A DNA stretch of 33,387 nt from Acidobacteriota bacterium (GTDB taxonomy: Bacteria; Acidobacteriota; UBA6911; RPQK01; JAPXNP01): the NCBI GenBank assembly GCA_020350445.1, contig CP070717.1:4997354-5030740 (forward strand). Reading direction: 5' to 3'. The notes under the pieces are model-generated. The model did no database searches, had not been told where the DNA came from, and saw nothing but the letters and a program-made list of their open reading frames with translations. The number at the start of each line of letters is the position of its first letter. The first letter of the stretch is position 1. The translations under genes and the position numbers were made by a program. Positions 1 to 7,403 of this stretch are shown here, piece by piece.

Positions 1-77
1 CCGACCGGAGCATTCGCCATCGCCTGGCGCATTGCGGGAGTCGGACAGGTTACAGTATCGCTTCTCAGATCGATCAT
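1..77 (-). CDS. Low-specificity L-threonine aldolase, N-terminal fragment (cut by window edge)
   Basis: Reading leftwards from an ATG at 75-77, the first 25 residues begin MIDLRSDTVTCPTPAMRQAM and continue ANAPVG to the edge. The RSDTVT...PT..M..AM...VG pattern is the conserved N-terminus of PLP-dependent threonine aldolases (LtaE/GLY1 type, fold-type I), which cleave L-threonine or allo-threonine to glycine and acetaldehyde in the cytoplasm. A GGAGAG-like ribosome site lies about 5 bases before the ATG. The gene follows the PfkB kinase on the same strand after 101 bases, in which I see no clear promoter or terminator. Only the N-terminus is visible, so the PLP lysine cannot be checked. The family call rests on about 25 residues. 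Confidence 0.75.
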   Translation of the reverse strand, partial: MIDLRSDTVTCPTPAMRQAMANAPV

Positions 78-178
78 CGTTCTCTCCGATGGGGATTCTC
101 TCCGATCCATTGGCCGGATTCAATTGCCCTCAGGCGAATTCGGACCTGGGCATCGCCGTGAACCCATCAGGCATACGA

Positions 179-1129
179 TCAGCGGCTGGATTCGAGCTGC
201 AGCACCTCGGGCAGAGTCGGAATTCCCGCCCGGGCTCCAAGGTGGGTACACGCCAAACCACCGGCGGCATTGGAAAACCGCATGCAGCGTCCGACCGGCC
301 ACCCACTCAGGACCCCGTAGATGAAGGCACCATGGAAGACATCGCCTGCCCCGGTGGAGTCAACCGGCTCAATCGGGAATGCTGGAAACTGGAAGACTTC
401 GCCATCGACAAGAGCCGCTGAACCCTCTTCTCCCAGAGTGACTGCCACGAAGCCGGGGCAATACTTCGCCACCTCAATGAGGCCGCTTCTCCAGTCCTCG
501 GTCTGCGCAAACTGGGTAACAAAAGAGAGACTCGCGATCAGTAAGTCGACGTTCTTTATCAGGTGTTCAACCCCATAGGGGACCTTGTCGATATCGAGGC
601 AGACAGCCATCCCGGCTTCCTGCGCCCAGGCCGCAGCCTGCGTGGAGGCTGGCAAATCGTTTCCATCAACGTGGAGGATCTGTCCTTCGATCAACTGGGT
701 TCGATTCAGTTCGCCTTCATCGTAGCGAAGCCTGGCATCCTGGTCCCAAATGATTGTGCGACACCCTGTCTCACGGTCAACAATGATGAGTGAATGGTGG
801 CTGGTCGCACCCGAGACCACTTCAAGCACAACATCCATCGACTCACGGCCCAGGTCCCGCTGGACAAAGTCACCCAGATCATCACTTCCGACACGGCCCA
901 CATACCGGGTCTTCAGGCCATAGCGGGCACAGACCGAACAGGCAGTCGCAATCTGTCCACCGCCCATGCGCAACATCTTTTCCATCCGAACTTTGGTGTC
1001 ATGCTGCGGATATTCAGGCACACGGCAGACCCAGTCGACGGCATTCTCACCAAACCCAATGACCTGAAACGGACGGCCAGCCGGCAGGTCCAGCTCCAAG
1101 TAGACGTCATCCAAGAGTTTAATGTCCAT
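179..1129 (-). CDS. PfkB-family carbohydrate kinase (ribokinase-like)
   Basis: A 316-residue cytoplasmic sugar or nucleoside kinase of the ribokinase/PfkB fold. The N-terminal region has the GGGQIATAC substrate-lid segment (about 56-64), and the C-terminal PfkB signature DSTGAGDVFHGAF lies at 257-269, with D263 the expected catalytic base and the GAG anion hole before it. Length is normal for the family. The substrate cannot be read from sequence: ribokinase, fructokinase, adenosine-kinase-like and KDG-kinase-like members all look like this. It starts 24 bases after radC ends, so the two are probably co-transcribed. The start is the ATG at 1127-1129; its ribosome site is weak. Confidence 0.88.
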   Translation of the reverse strand: MDIKLLDDVYLELDLPAGRPFQVIGFGENAVDWVCRVPEYPQHDTKVRMEKMLRMGGGQIATACSVCARYGLKTRYVGRVGSDDLGDFVQRDLGRESMDVVLEVVSGATSHHSLIIVDRETGCRTIIWDQDARLRYDEGELNRTQLIEGQILHVDGNDLPASTQAAAWAQEAGMAVCLDIDKVPYGVEHLIKNVDLLIASLSFVTQFAQTEDWRSGLIEVAKYCPGFVAVTLGEEGSAALVDGEVFQFPAFPIEPVDSTGAGDVFHGAFIYGVLSGWPVGRCMRFSNAAGGLACTHLGARAGIPTLPEVLQLESSR

Positions 1130-1153
1130 CAGGTGCTCTTTCTTTGGACCCCT

Positions 1154-1801
1154 TCAGAGTTCCCCTTCATCAGCGAAGCTGAAGTAGCGATAGCGGCCAA
1201 TAATAACATGGTCCAAAACCTGGATCCCGATCACCTTCCCCGTTTCGACGAGCCTTTGGGTAATCTGCCGGTCCTCCTTGCTGGGCCGGGGTTCTCCGCT
1301 CGGGTGGTTGTGAACGAACAGCACCGAGGCGGCCCCTTCTCGAATGGCCGGACGAAACACTTCCCTGGGATGAACTATAGCCCGCGTCAGAGACCCTTCA
1401 GATACACGCTCAATTCGCAGAACCCGGTTCTTCCCATCAAGAAGCAGTACCCAGAAGCACTCTTTACCCAGATCGATTGCAAGGGGCCGAAAATAGGAGA
1501 AGACTTCCGCACTCGAGTGGAAGGAGTGGTTCGGTCTCAGTTCAACTCGCCGCCCTCGACGGGTCATCTGGATGGCAGCGGCCAGCGCCAGGGCACGCTT
1601 CTTTCCGAGGCCTGCCTGACAGAGTTGATGGAAGCCGGCTTCCTGCAAACGCCGCAGTGATCCAAGCGCCTCCAGAAGACGACCTGCCAAACTTCGCGCA
1701 GCAGACTCCGACATCCCCGGTGAGATAACCAGGCTCAACAGCTCCCTGTCACTTAAACCATCCCATCCCAACTCAACAAGATTCGTACGTACACAGCTCA
1801 T
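1154..1801 (-). CDS. radC: RadC/JAB-domain family protein
   Basis: A 215-residue protein with the usual RadC layout: an N-terminal helix-hairpin-helix-like region (about 10-75) and a C-terminal JAB/MPN metalloprotease-like domain. The metal motif HNHPSG lies at 164-169, with the downstream Asp at D177. The usual E. coli-type HNHPSGD reads HNHPSGE here, with the acidic residue retained further on. The family was once called a DNA repair protein, but its biochemical role is unsettled. The start ATG (1799-1801) is supported by AAAGGAG five bases upstream. It lies 69 bases after the YheT-like gene and 24 before the PfkB kinase, all on one strand. Confidence 0.92.
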   Translation of the reverse strand: MSCVRTNLVELGWDGLSDRELLSLVISPGMSESAARSLAGRLLEALGSLRRLQEAGFHQLCQAGLGKKRALALAAAIQMTRRGRRVELRPNHSFHSSAEVFSYFRPLAIDLGKECFWVLLLDGKNRVLRIERVSEGSLTRAIVHPREVFRPAIREGAASVLFVHNHPSGEPRPSKEDRQITQRLVETGKVIGIQVLDHVIIGRYRYFSFADEGEL

Positions 1802-1870
1802 GGAAACTCCTTTCTTTCACCTCTCCATATACGTCTGAGTTGGGAAAACTGCGAACCCGGTCGAAGCAGG

Positions 1871-2884
1871 TCAGGTTCCGAGTGTTTCGAAAAAATCGAT
1901 CACCCGGTTCTCGGCCCAGGAGCGGTCCCGGTCGATCCCCCGGCGTTCTACGAACGCGACATGCCCTCCCCGCGGGGTCAAATGAAGGCAGAGGTTCGGG
2001 TTTCCAGAAGCCTTTTCGACGAGCGGGCGGGACGGTAATAGCGGATCATCCTGGGAGTGAATGATCAGCGTGGGGACTGCAATCCTGTCCAGCAGCGGAG
2101 CTGAACTGGCCTTGCGATAGTATTCATCAACCGTTGAGAAGCCCCCGAGCGGCACGGTAACGACTTCATCGAACTCCCGGATCGTCCGAACCCGTGCCAG
2201 ATGGTCCAGATCGACCCAGTTTTCAACAGAACCCGGATTCTGCAGGGTCAGTCTTCGCAGACGACCGAGATAGTAGTTCTTGTAGAGCCAGTTCGACCAA
2301 TGGTCAAACACGGGCCAACTCTCTGTCAGGTCCACCAGAGGAGAGATTACAGCGCCCCCCACGATTCGACCGGCAGCTTCGGCACCCAGTTCGCCGAGGA
2401 GTTTCAGCAGGATGTTCCCCCCCATCCATAAACCGACGAGAAAGAAGCTCTGCAACGTGTACCTGTTGCTCACCAGTTCGAGGATCTCCGCTACTTCATC
2501 ACTGCATCCAGCATGAAAGACCTTAGGCCGGACTCGATCGGGATTATGATTGTAGAGATCGAGAAGAATACTGTTCCAGCCTCGAACATAGGCCTTCTTC
2601 GAAAGGCCGAGCATGTAAGCGGACTCACTCGAACCCGCCATCCCATGAATGACAACCACCGTTGGTGCCGATGTCTTAACCGCGGCATACTTTACCTGCA
2701 CGGTAGAGTCGTCTCGAAGCTTCAGATTCTCCTGACGAATCGACTTCCAGCCCCAGTCGAAGGTCCTGCGCTGTCGGGCGCCAATCACGGTCTGAAGATG
2801 CCCCGTCGGTAGAAGGCGATGTGGCCGGAATGGCTTCTGCTCGAGAACCGTCTGGATCAGCTTGAAGTGATGCCCGTCGCTCAT
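1871..2884 (-). CDS. YheT-type alpha/beta hydrolase with the nucleophile serine replaced by tryptophan
   Basis: A 337-residue alpha/beta-hydrolase of the YheT/COG0429 group, recognised by the N-terminal FRPHRLLPTGHLQT segment, the oxyanion region VVIHGMAGSSES, and a C-terminal acid and histidine in HSQDDPLLPS and PRGGHVAFVE. The nucleophile elbow, normally G-x-S-x-G-G, reads VGLWMGGN: codon 153 (2426-2428) is TGG where TCG would restore serine. If this base is right, the protein has kept the Asp and His of the triad but lost the nucleophile. The start is the ATG at 2884, whose first bases form an ATGA overlap with the VanZ-like stop. Starting upstream at 3049 would overlap most of the VanZ gene and is not credible. 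The physiological substrate of this family is not settled. Confidence 0.85.
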   Translation of the reverse strand: MSDGHHFKLIQTVLEQKPFRPHRLLPTGHLQTVIGARQRRTFDWGWKSIRQENLKLRDDSTVQVKYAAVKTSAPTVVVIHGMAGSSESAYMLGLSKKAYVRGWNSILLDLYNHNPDRVRPKVFHAGCSDEVAEILELVSNRYTLQSFFLVGLWMGGNILLKLLGELGAEAAGRIVGGAVISPLVDLTESWPVFDHWSNWLYKNYYLGRLRRLTLQNPGSVENWVDLDHLARVRTIREFDEVVTVPLGGFSTVDEYYRKASSAPLLDRIAVPTLIIHSQDDPLLPSRPLVEKASGNPNLCLHLTPRGGHVAFVERRGIDRDRSWAENRVIDFFETLGT

Positions 2885-3255
2885 GCTTCTGGCCGGTTCT
2901 TCCAGACCCTGAGAATCCAATAGGATCCTAGAACCGCGACCAGCGCGCCAACCGAGTCCGCCAGCACGTCCTGGAAACTCGGATGCCGATTCGGCACAAA
3001 GGCCTGGTGGACTTCGTCGAGGACACCATACAGGGTCGCTGCGACCCACAGCCAGGGGACCACTCTGAGTTCCAGTTGCCCCTTCAAACCCTTTGTCCAG
3101 CCCCAGACCAGGGTCAGAGCGAACAGCCCGTATGCCAGAAAATGAGCGACGTAATCCGGGGCCAGATCGGCTCCAGGGGGATTACTCTTATGCGAAACAG
3201 TAAAGATCGCGACAGCCAGAACGAGCGTCGGAATCCAGTGAAGAAAATCCCTCAT
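2881..3255 (-). CDS. VanZ-like family membrane protein
   Basis: A 124-residue integral membrane protein with about four hydrophobic segments. The family motif sits in YGVLDEVHQAFVPNRHPS followed by QDVLADSVGA, which is the conserved D-E-x-x-Q-x-F-x-x-x-R ... D-x-x-x-N/D-x-x-G pattern of VanZ-like proteins. Vancomycin-cluster VanZ gives its name to the family, but most members are unrelated to resistance and have no known job. It sits in a tightly overlapped chain: its ATG shares bases with the TAA of the 55-aa gene upstream (TAATG) and its TGA with the ATG of the YheT-like gene downstream (ATGA). Confidence 0.85.
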   Translation of the reverse strand: MRDFLHWIPTLVLAVAIFTVSHKSNPPGADLAPDYVAHFLAYGLFALTLVWGWTKGLKGQLELRVVPWLWVAATLYGVLDEVHQAFVPNRHPSFQDVLADSVGALVAVLGSYWILRVWKNRPEA

Positions 3256-3422
3256 TACGCCAGCAGGTACATCAACCAGGCGAACAGCAAAGACCCCACC
3301 ACCATATAGCCCATAAGGGTGAGGAAGTACTTGATTCGCTCGGTCGTTTCAGACCGATTCACCAGTGAGAATACTGTCGCAATGCAGAGGGAGAGGATCA
3401 GAAGACCCAGGAAATGATTCAC
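3255..3422 (-). CDS. Small two-helix membrane protein (55 aa), hypothetical
   Basis: A GTG-started frame of 55 codons (MNHFLGLLILSLCIATVFSL at the N-terminus) between two real genes on the same strand. It has two hydrophobic helices, about residues 3-20 and 36-54, separated by a charged stretch NRSETTERIK that is probably the loop. Its GTG overlaps the TGA of the upstream DUF6677-like gene (GTGA at 3419-3422), and its TAA overlaps the VanZ-like ATG (TAATG at 3253-3257). Exact overlaps at both ends, together with the hydrophobic pattern, are the case for a real translated gene. I do not recognise a family. A role together with the neighbouring membrane proteins is inference. Confidence 0.7.
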   Translation of the reverse strand: MNHFLGLLILSLCIATVFSLVNRSETTERIKYFLTLMGYMVVGSLLFAWLMYLLA

Positions 3423-3781
3423 TGTTTCCTCCCCTGCGCGATATCGAAAGCATCCAGGACCAGGAGCATGTTGATCAGTCCGGCGGTATAGATAAAGGTG
3501 TTCCCGTATTCATAACCCAGCGACCGGATATCTCCCTGTCCCCAGCCAAGAACCTTTCCAATGATGTACGGAAGCCCGATCGCCGCATCTGCAAAGAAAC
3601 GCAGGAAACCGAAGAAACCGCTTTCGAGGCTGAACAGTTTCCCCTCCATGTAAAGCCCTAGAGCAAACAGTAGCAAGACGCCGACAAAGAAGACGGCAGC
3701 CCGCTTCCACTTATTGAGGAACAAGTGCCCTGCCCCGGGGACCAGCCAGGCAAAAACACAGGCTATAGCAGTCTTGGTCAT
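3419..3781 (-). CDS. DUF6677-like polytopic membrane protein
   Basis: A 120-residue protein with an N-terminal AWLVPGAGHLFLNKW segment, as in TM2/DUF6677-type small membrane proteins that carry a P-G-x-G-x-x-Y/F motif. Further hydrophobic segments lie at about 28-42 and 56-75 and near the C-terminus (YTAGLINMLLVLDAFDIA). The family name is from memory and its function is unknown. The start ATG at 3779-3781 is preferred: the longer frame from 3820 begins with a TTG that also forms the -35 box of a good promoter. A GGAG lies a few bases before the ATG. This is the first gene of the overlapped membrane-protein chain running left. Confidence 0.7.
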   Translation of the reverse strand: MTKTAIACVFAWLVPGAGHLFLNKWKRAAVFFVGVLLLFALGLYMEGKLFSLESGFFGFLRFFADAAIGLPYIIGKVLGWGQGDIRSLGYEYGNTFIYTAGLINMLLVLDAFDIAQGRKQ

Positions 3782-3790
3782 AAGCTCCAA

Positions 3791-3820
3791 ATGATATGGA
3801 GAATGTCCGATCCGGGTCAA
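3791..3820 (-). promoter_or_regulatory. Sigma-70-type promoter for the DUF6677-like/VanZ/YheT chain
   Basis: On the minus strand there is a TTGACC -35 (3815-3820), an 18-base spacer and a TATCAT -10 (3791-3796). The start of transcription would fall near 3784, only a few bases before the ATG at 3781, so the message would be nearly leaderless and the GGAG before the ATG would lie outside it. Either the promoter is real and the gene is read leaderless, or the true promoter is elsewhere. Confidence 0.45.
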
Positions 3821-3846
3821 GTTTACACTCTCCGCGACACCGGTCT

Positions 3847-3881
3847 GCCCCTGACTTTAGAGATCTCTTCAGGGGCTTTTT
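3847..3881 (+). terminator. Intrinsic terminator with no gene in front of it
   Basis: A perfect 8-base stem, GCCCCTGA (3847-3854) with TCAGGGGC (3869-3876), is followed directly by five T (3877-3881). The loop can fold further through AGA/TCT. It points towards serA, but the only gene to its left is on the other strand. It could end a short RNA, act as an attenuator in a serA leader, or block antisense read-through into serA. Confidence 0.65.
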
Positions 3882-4081
3882 CGAAGCCAGGTTGAATGAG
3901 GTTTCCGAGGATGCCAAACCCGGGGAATTTTTCCGACGTCCGTGTTATGATTCCGGAGAATGGATTAGGCTCAATTCAAGGGGTTCGGGGGGCCTTCGGA
4001 ACCGGGGACCAGGGCACTTCGTTTTAATCATTTTGGGGGTGATGGGGCTCATGCACTCCTGAAGAAAGCAGGCAGACAATC

Positions 4082-5668
4082 ATGAAGATACTCGTCAGTG
4101 ACAAGATGTCAGCGGAAGGCATTGAATTTCTGGAAAGCCAGCCTGGATTCACCGTCGTGAACCGGCCGGGGATGGATCCCGACGAACTCCTCAAAGAGGT
4201 TGCCGACGCTCACGCTCTGATTGTCAGAAGCAAGACCAAAGTCAAGCCCGAAGTGATTGCCGCGGCCAAGAACCTTCGTGTAGTGGGAAGAGCTGGAGCC
4301 GGAGTTGACAATATTGATTTGGAAGCAGCGACCCGCCGCGGAATCGTTGTCATGAATACCCCGGGGGGTAACAGCGTCAGCGCCGGAGAACATGCGTTCG
4401 CCCTGTTGATCTCCCTGGCTCGCAAGATCCCCTTCGCACACGCTTCACTGAAGTCGGGCCAGTGGAACAAGGCGGCCTTCATGGGTTCTGAACTCCAGGG
4501 AAAGACACTGGGAATCGTTGGCGCCGGCAAGATCGGATCCGTTCTGGCGAAACGGGCCCTGGGCTTTGAAATGAGTGTCCTCGTCTATGATCCCTTCATT
4601 TCGGAATCCTATGCGGCCGACCTGGGAGTCGAACTGTGTGACCTCGACGAACTGTACGCCCAGTCTGACTTCATCAGCCTGCATTCTCCGATGAACGAGA
4701 AGACGAAGCATATGATCAACCGGGAAACACTGGCAAAGATGAAGGGTGGGGCAATTCTCGTGAATGCCGCTCGCGGTGGATTGATCAACGAGGCCGATCT
4801 GATCGAGGCGCTCGAAAGCGGCCAGCTGGCCGGAGCTGCCCTGGATGTCTTTGAGAATGAACCCAATGTCAGCGAAGCTCTCCGGAACACGGACAACGTC
4901 ATCTTCACACCCCATATCGCTGGATCCACCCTCGAGGCACAGGCAAAGGTCGGTTTCGCCATCGCCGTCCAGATCACGAACTACCTCAAGGAAGATGTAA
5001 TCGTCAATGCCGTTAACTTCCCGTCGATGTCCACGACTGAGATGGCAAGCCTCGAACCCTACATCCGCCTTGGAGAGAAACTGGGTTCCCTGGTCGGCCA
5101 GATCTGTCGGACCCGTGTCTCCGAGATCGGGCTCCGCTACTATGGCGACCTGCCCCAGATGAGCTACAAACCCCTGGGCAACTACATTCTGAAGTCGATT
5201 CTGGCTCCGGTGCTGTCGGAGGAAGTCAATGCGGTGAATGCGCGCAAGATGGCTGAAGATCGTGGCATCTCAATAATCGAGACCGTCAGCAACCGGGAAC
5301 GGGCCTATTCGAACCTGATCAGTATTCAACTCCGGGGACAGGATTCGATGGAGTGGGTCGAAGGGGCCATTCTGCGCGAGGGAAATCTCCGCCTCGTCTC
5401 CGTCGATGGAATCTCGGCAGAAACCCAGTTGGGAGACCATATCCTCTTTATCCGCAATGACGACACTCCCGGTGTCATTGGCCAGCTGGGGACAGTTTTG
5501 GGTAACGCCAATATCAACGTCGCGTCCTTCGTGCTCGGTCGATCCGACAGCCATGACCATGCTGTCGGTGTGGTCAACACCGATTCAGGAATTTCTGAAG
5601 AGGTCCTCGAGCAGATCGGAGAGATCGACGCGGTTCAGTTCGCACGAATCGTCCGACTCAGCGAATAG
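4082..5668 (+). CDS. serA: D-3-phosphoglycerate dehydrogenase
   Basis: A 528-residue enzyme catalysing the NAD-dependent oxidation of 3-phosphoglycerate to 3-phosphohydroxypyruvate, the first step of serine synthesis. The catalytic domain is interrupted by the Rossmann domain, with GIVGAGKIG at 144-152. The catalytic set is R231 (NAARGG), E260 (VFENEP) and H278 (TPHIAGST). After about residue 310 comes the intervening ASB-type domain of the long form, and then a C-terminal ACT domain (about 453-525, FIRNDDTPGVIGQLG), where serine feedback usually acts. Length matches the long Mycobacterium/Bacillus type. The start ATG follows an AGG about 9 bases upstream. The rhomboid gene follows after 47 bases. 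Confidence 0.97.
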   Translation: MKILVSDKMSAEGIEFLESQPGFTVVNRPGMDPDELLKEVADAHALIVRSKTKVKPEVIAAAKNLRVVGRAGAGVDNIDLEAATRRGIVVMNTPGGNSVSAGEHAFALLISLARKIPFAHASLKSGQWNKAAFMGSELQGKTLGIVGAGKIGSVLAKRALGFEMSVLVYDPFISESYAADLGVELCDLDELYAQSDFISLHSPMNEKTKHMINRETLAKMKGGAILVNAARGGLINEADLIEALESGQLAGAALDVFENEPNVSEALRNTDNVIFTPHIAGSTLEAQAKVGFAIAVQITNYLKEDVIVNAVNFPSMSTTEMASLEPYIRLGEKLGSLVGQICRTRVSEIGLRYYGDLPQMSYKPLGNYILKSILAPVLSEEVNAVNARKMAEDRGISIIETVSNRERAYSNLISIQLRGQDSMEWVEGAILREGNLRLVSVDGISAETQLGDHILFIRNDDTPGVIGQLGTVLGNANINVASFVLGRSDSHDHAVGVVNTDSGISEEVLEQIGEIDAVQFARIVRLSE

Positions 5669-5715
5669 GGGCAGGATGTCGAAGAAGGTCAGAGGGACAT
5701 TTGAGTGAATAGCCA

Positions 5716-6420
5716 ATGATCCCCTTTCGTGATGATGTACCGGCCAAGCAGTTCCCGGTTATCACTGTCTTGATCATCCTGGCCAACCTCGGGGCCTTTC
5801 TCTATCAACTGACGCTGCCGCCGCCGGAGCTCGAGCGCTTCATCTTTCAGTTCGGCGTGGTTCCGGCCGAATTGCTCAGTGTCGGCCAGTCGCTGACCGC
5901 CCATCCGGTCAGCGTCCCCTTGAGCATCGTGACCTCGATGTTTCTCCACGGTGGCTGGCTCCACTTGATCGGAAATATGTGGTACCTCTGGGTCTTTGGT
6001 GACAACGTTGAAGACCGGATGGGGCATAGCCGTTTTCTGTTCTTCTACCTGATCAGCGGCGTGGTCGCCGGCAGCGTGCACGTCTTCTTCAACCCTGACA
6101 GCCTCCTTCCGACCATCGGGGCAAGTGGGGCGGTTGCCGGTGTCCTGGGCGCCTATCTGCTTAGCTACCCCTTCGCTCGGATCCTGACAATTATCCCCTT
6201 ATTCCTTTTCTGGCCAGTCGTTGAGCTCCCCGCCCTTCTCGTCCTCGGATTCTGGTTCCTGCTTCAGCTGATCAATGGAGCGGTCGCGGCTGCAGTCGAT
6301 ACGGGAGAGGTCGGGGGAGTCGCCTGGTGGGCCCATATCGGTGGCTTCGTCGCCGGTATGATCCTGATCGGAATCTTTGCGAAGCGCCCCGTACAGCGCT
6401 ATTCCTGGGGTGGACGTTAG
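5716..6420 (+). CDS. Rhomboid-family intramembrane serine protease
   Basis: A 234-residue polytopic membrane protein. The catalytic dyad is visible as S137 in GASGAVAGVLG and H207 in WWAHIGGF. The conserved HGGWLHLIGNMWYLW segment (78-92) supplies the His and Asn (H83, N87) that stabilise the oxyanion. The N-terminal PFRDDVP motif is typical of the bacterial subfamily with six or seven helices. It cleaves transmembrane substrates within the inner membrane; the substrate here is unknown. It lies 47 bases downstream of serA on the same strand and converges on ftsY across a 23-base gap with no obvious terminator. Confidence 0.95.
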   Translation: MIPFRDDVPAKQFPVITVLIILANLGAFLYQLTLPPPELERFIFQFGVVPAELLSVGQSLTAHPVSVPLSIVTSMFLHGGWLHLIGNMWYLWVFGDNVEDRMGHSRFLFFYLISGVVAGSVHVFFNPDSLLPTIGASGAVAGVLGAYLLSYPFARILTIIPLFLFWPVVELPALLVLGFWFLLQLINGAVAAAVDTGEVGGVAWWAHIGGFVAGMILIGIFAKRPVQRYSWGGR

Positions 6421-6443
6421 CCGCGACACCTCCGGGCTAGAAT

Positions 6444-7403
6444 CTACCTGCTTTTGTCAGACCCCAGCAGCGAATCGATATAGGCCTGCGGATCGAAAGG
6501 CAGGAGATCGTCGGCTTTCTCTCCGACCCCTACAAAGCGGATCGGGATTCCCAACTCCTTCGCGATCGCCACGACAATTCCACCCTTTGCCGTCCCATCC
6601 AGTTTCGTGACCAACAACCCGGTGACACCAGCACTCTTGTGGAACTCCCGAGCCTGAACAAGACCGTTCTGCCCAGTAGTCGCGTCCAGGACCAGGAGGA
6701 CTTCGTGGGGGGCCGAATCGACCTCACGAGCAGCCACCCGGTTCATCTTTTCGAGTTCCTGCATCAAGTTGCTCTTCGTATGCAGTCGTCCGGCAGTGTC
6801 GACAATGAGAACGTCGACGGCCCTGGACTTAGCGGACTGGATAGCATCGAAAAGGACAGCCGCAGGATCGGCACCAGGAGACTGTTTGACCAGGGAGGCA
6901 CCTGTTCTCTCGGCCCAGATTGTCAATTGCTCGATCGCGGCAGCTCGAAACGTATCGGACGCCGAAAACAAAACACTCGATCCCTCAGACCGATACAAGC
7001 TTGCCAGTTTCCCAATCGTCGTGGTCTTTCCAACGCCATTGACACCCACCACGAACATAACGAAGGGGCCCCCATCGGATACCTTCAGGTCTGGGGCTCC
7101 CGAATCCTGAAGAATTGTGGCCAGTTCCTCACGGATAAGTCTCTTCACCTGAAAGCTCGTTACGAACCGGTTCCCTCGCGTCTCATCCTGGATCTTCTCG
7201 ATAATCTCGAGGGTCGTCTGAACCCCTATGTCAGCGGCCAGAAGGACTTCTTCCAGGTTCTCCAACTGCTCCGGTGTAACCGGACTCTCCCCACTGCCGG
7301 TGAGTTCACCGATCTTCTGAGAGATATCCTCCTTGGTCGACTCCAGGGCCTTCTTGAGACGGCTGAAGTAGCCCGGTTTCTCTTTGTAATTGAAAATACT
7401 CAT
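6444..7403 (-). CDS. ftsY: Signal recognition particle receptor FtsY
   Basis: A 319-residue SRP-receptor GTPase that docks ribosome-nascent chain-SRP complexes at the membrane. The helical N domain covers about 10-95 and the G domain carries GVNGVGKTT (120-128, P-loop), ASDTFRAAA (148-156), DTAGR (202-206) and TKLDG (266-270). The long acidic A domain of E. coli FtsY is absent; the protein begins with a short basic segment, as in many other phyla. Its ATG overlaps the birA stop as ATGA (7400-7403), so translation is probably coupled to birA. Confidence 0.97.
   Translation of the reverse strand: MSIFNYKEKPGYFSRLKKALESTKEDISQKIGELTGSGESPVTPEQLENLEEVLLAADIGVQTTLEIIEKIQDETRGNRFVTSFQVKRLIREELATILQDSGAPDLKVSDGGPFVMFVVGVNGVGKTTTIGKLASLYRSEGSSVLFSASDTFRAAAIEQLTIWAERTGASLVKQSPGADPAAVLFDAIQSAKSRAVDVLIVDTAGRLHTKSNLMQELEKMNRVAAREVDSAPHEVLLVLDATTGQNGLVQAREFHKSAGVTGLLVTKLDGTAKGGIVVAIAKELGIPIRFVGVGEKADDLLPFDPQAYIDSLLGSDKSR

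Larger units (their letters stand above)
3782..4081. other. Divergent intergenic region between the membrane-gene chain and serA
   Basis: These 300 bases hold a minus-strand promoter, an orphan plus-strand terminator (both listed separately) and a plus-strand extended -10 candidate, TGT-TATGAT at 3943-3951, that could start serA with a leader of roughly 120 bases. It has no good -35. An open plus-strand frame at 3796-4062 resembles no family and is crossed by the terminator, so I do not call it a gene. Confidence 0.5.

Noticed and set aside
794-1660. 288-codon plus-strand open frame
   Set aside because: It lies antisense across the PfkB kinase and RadC, both with clear family motifs, and its translation resembles no protein.
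3796-4062. 88-codon plus-strand frame before serA
   Set aside because: No family features, and an intrinsic terminator runs through it.
5675-5707. Ten-codon plus-strand frame after serA with a ribosome-site-like sequence
   Set aside because: Too short to support; it could at most be a coupling mini-frame for the rhomboid gene.
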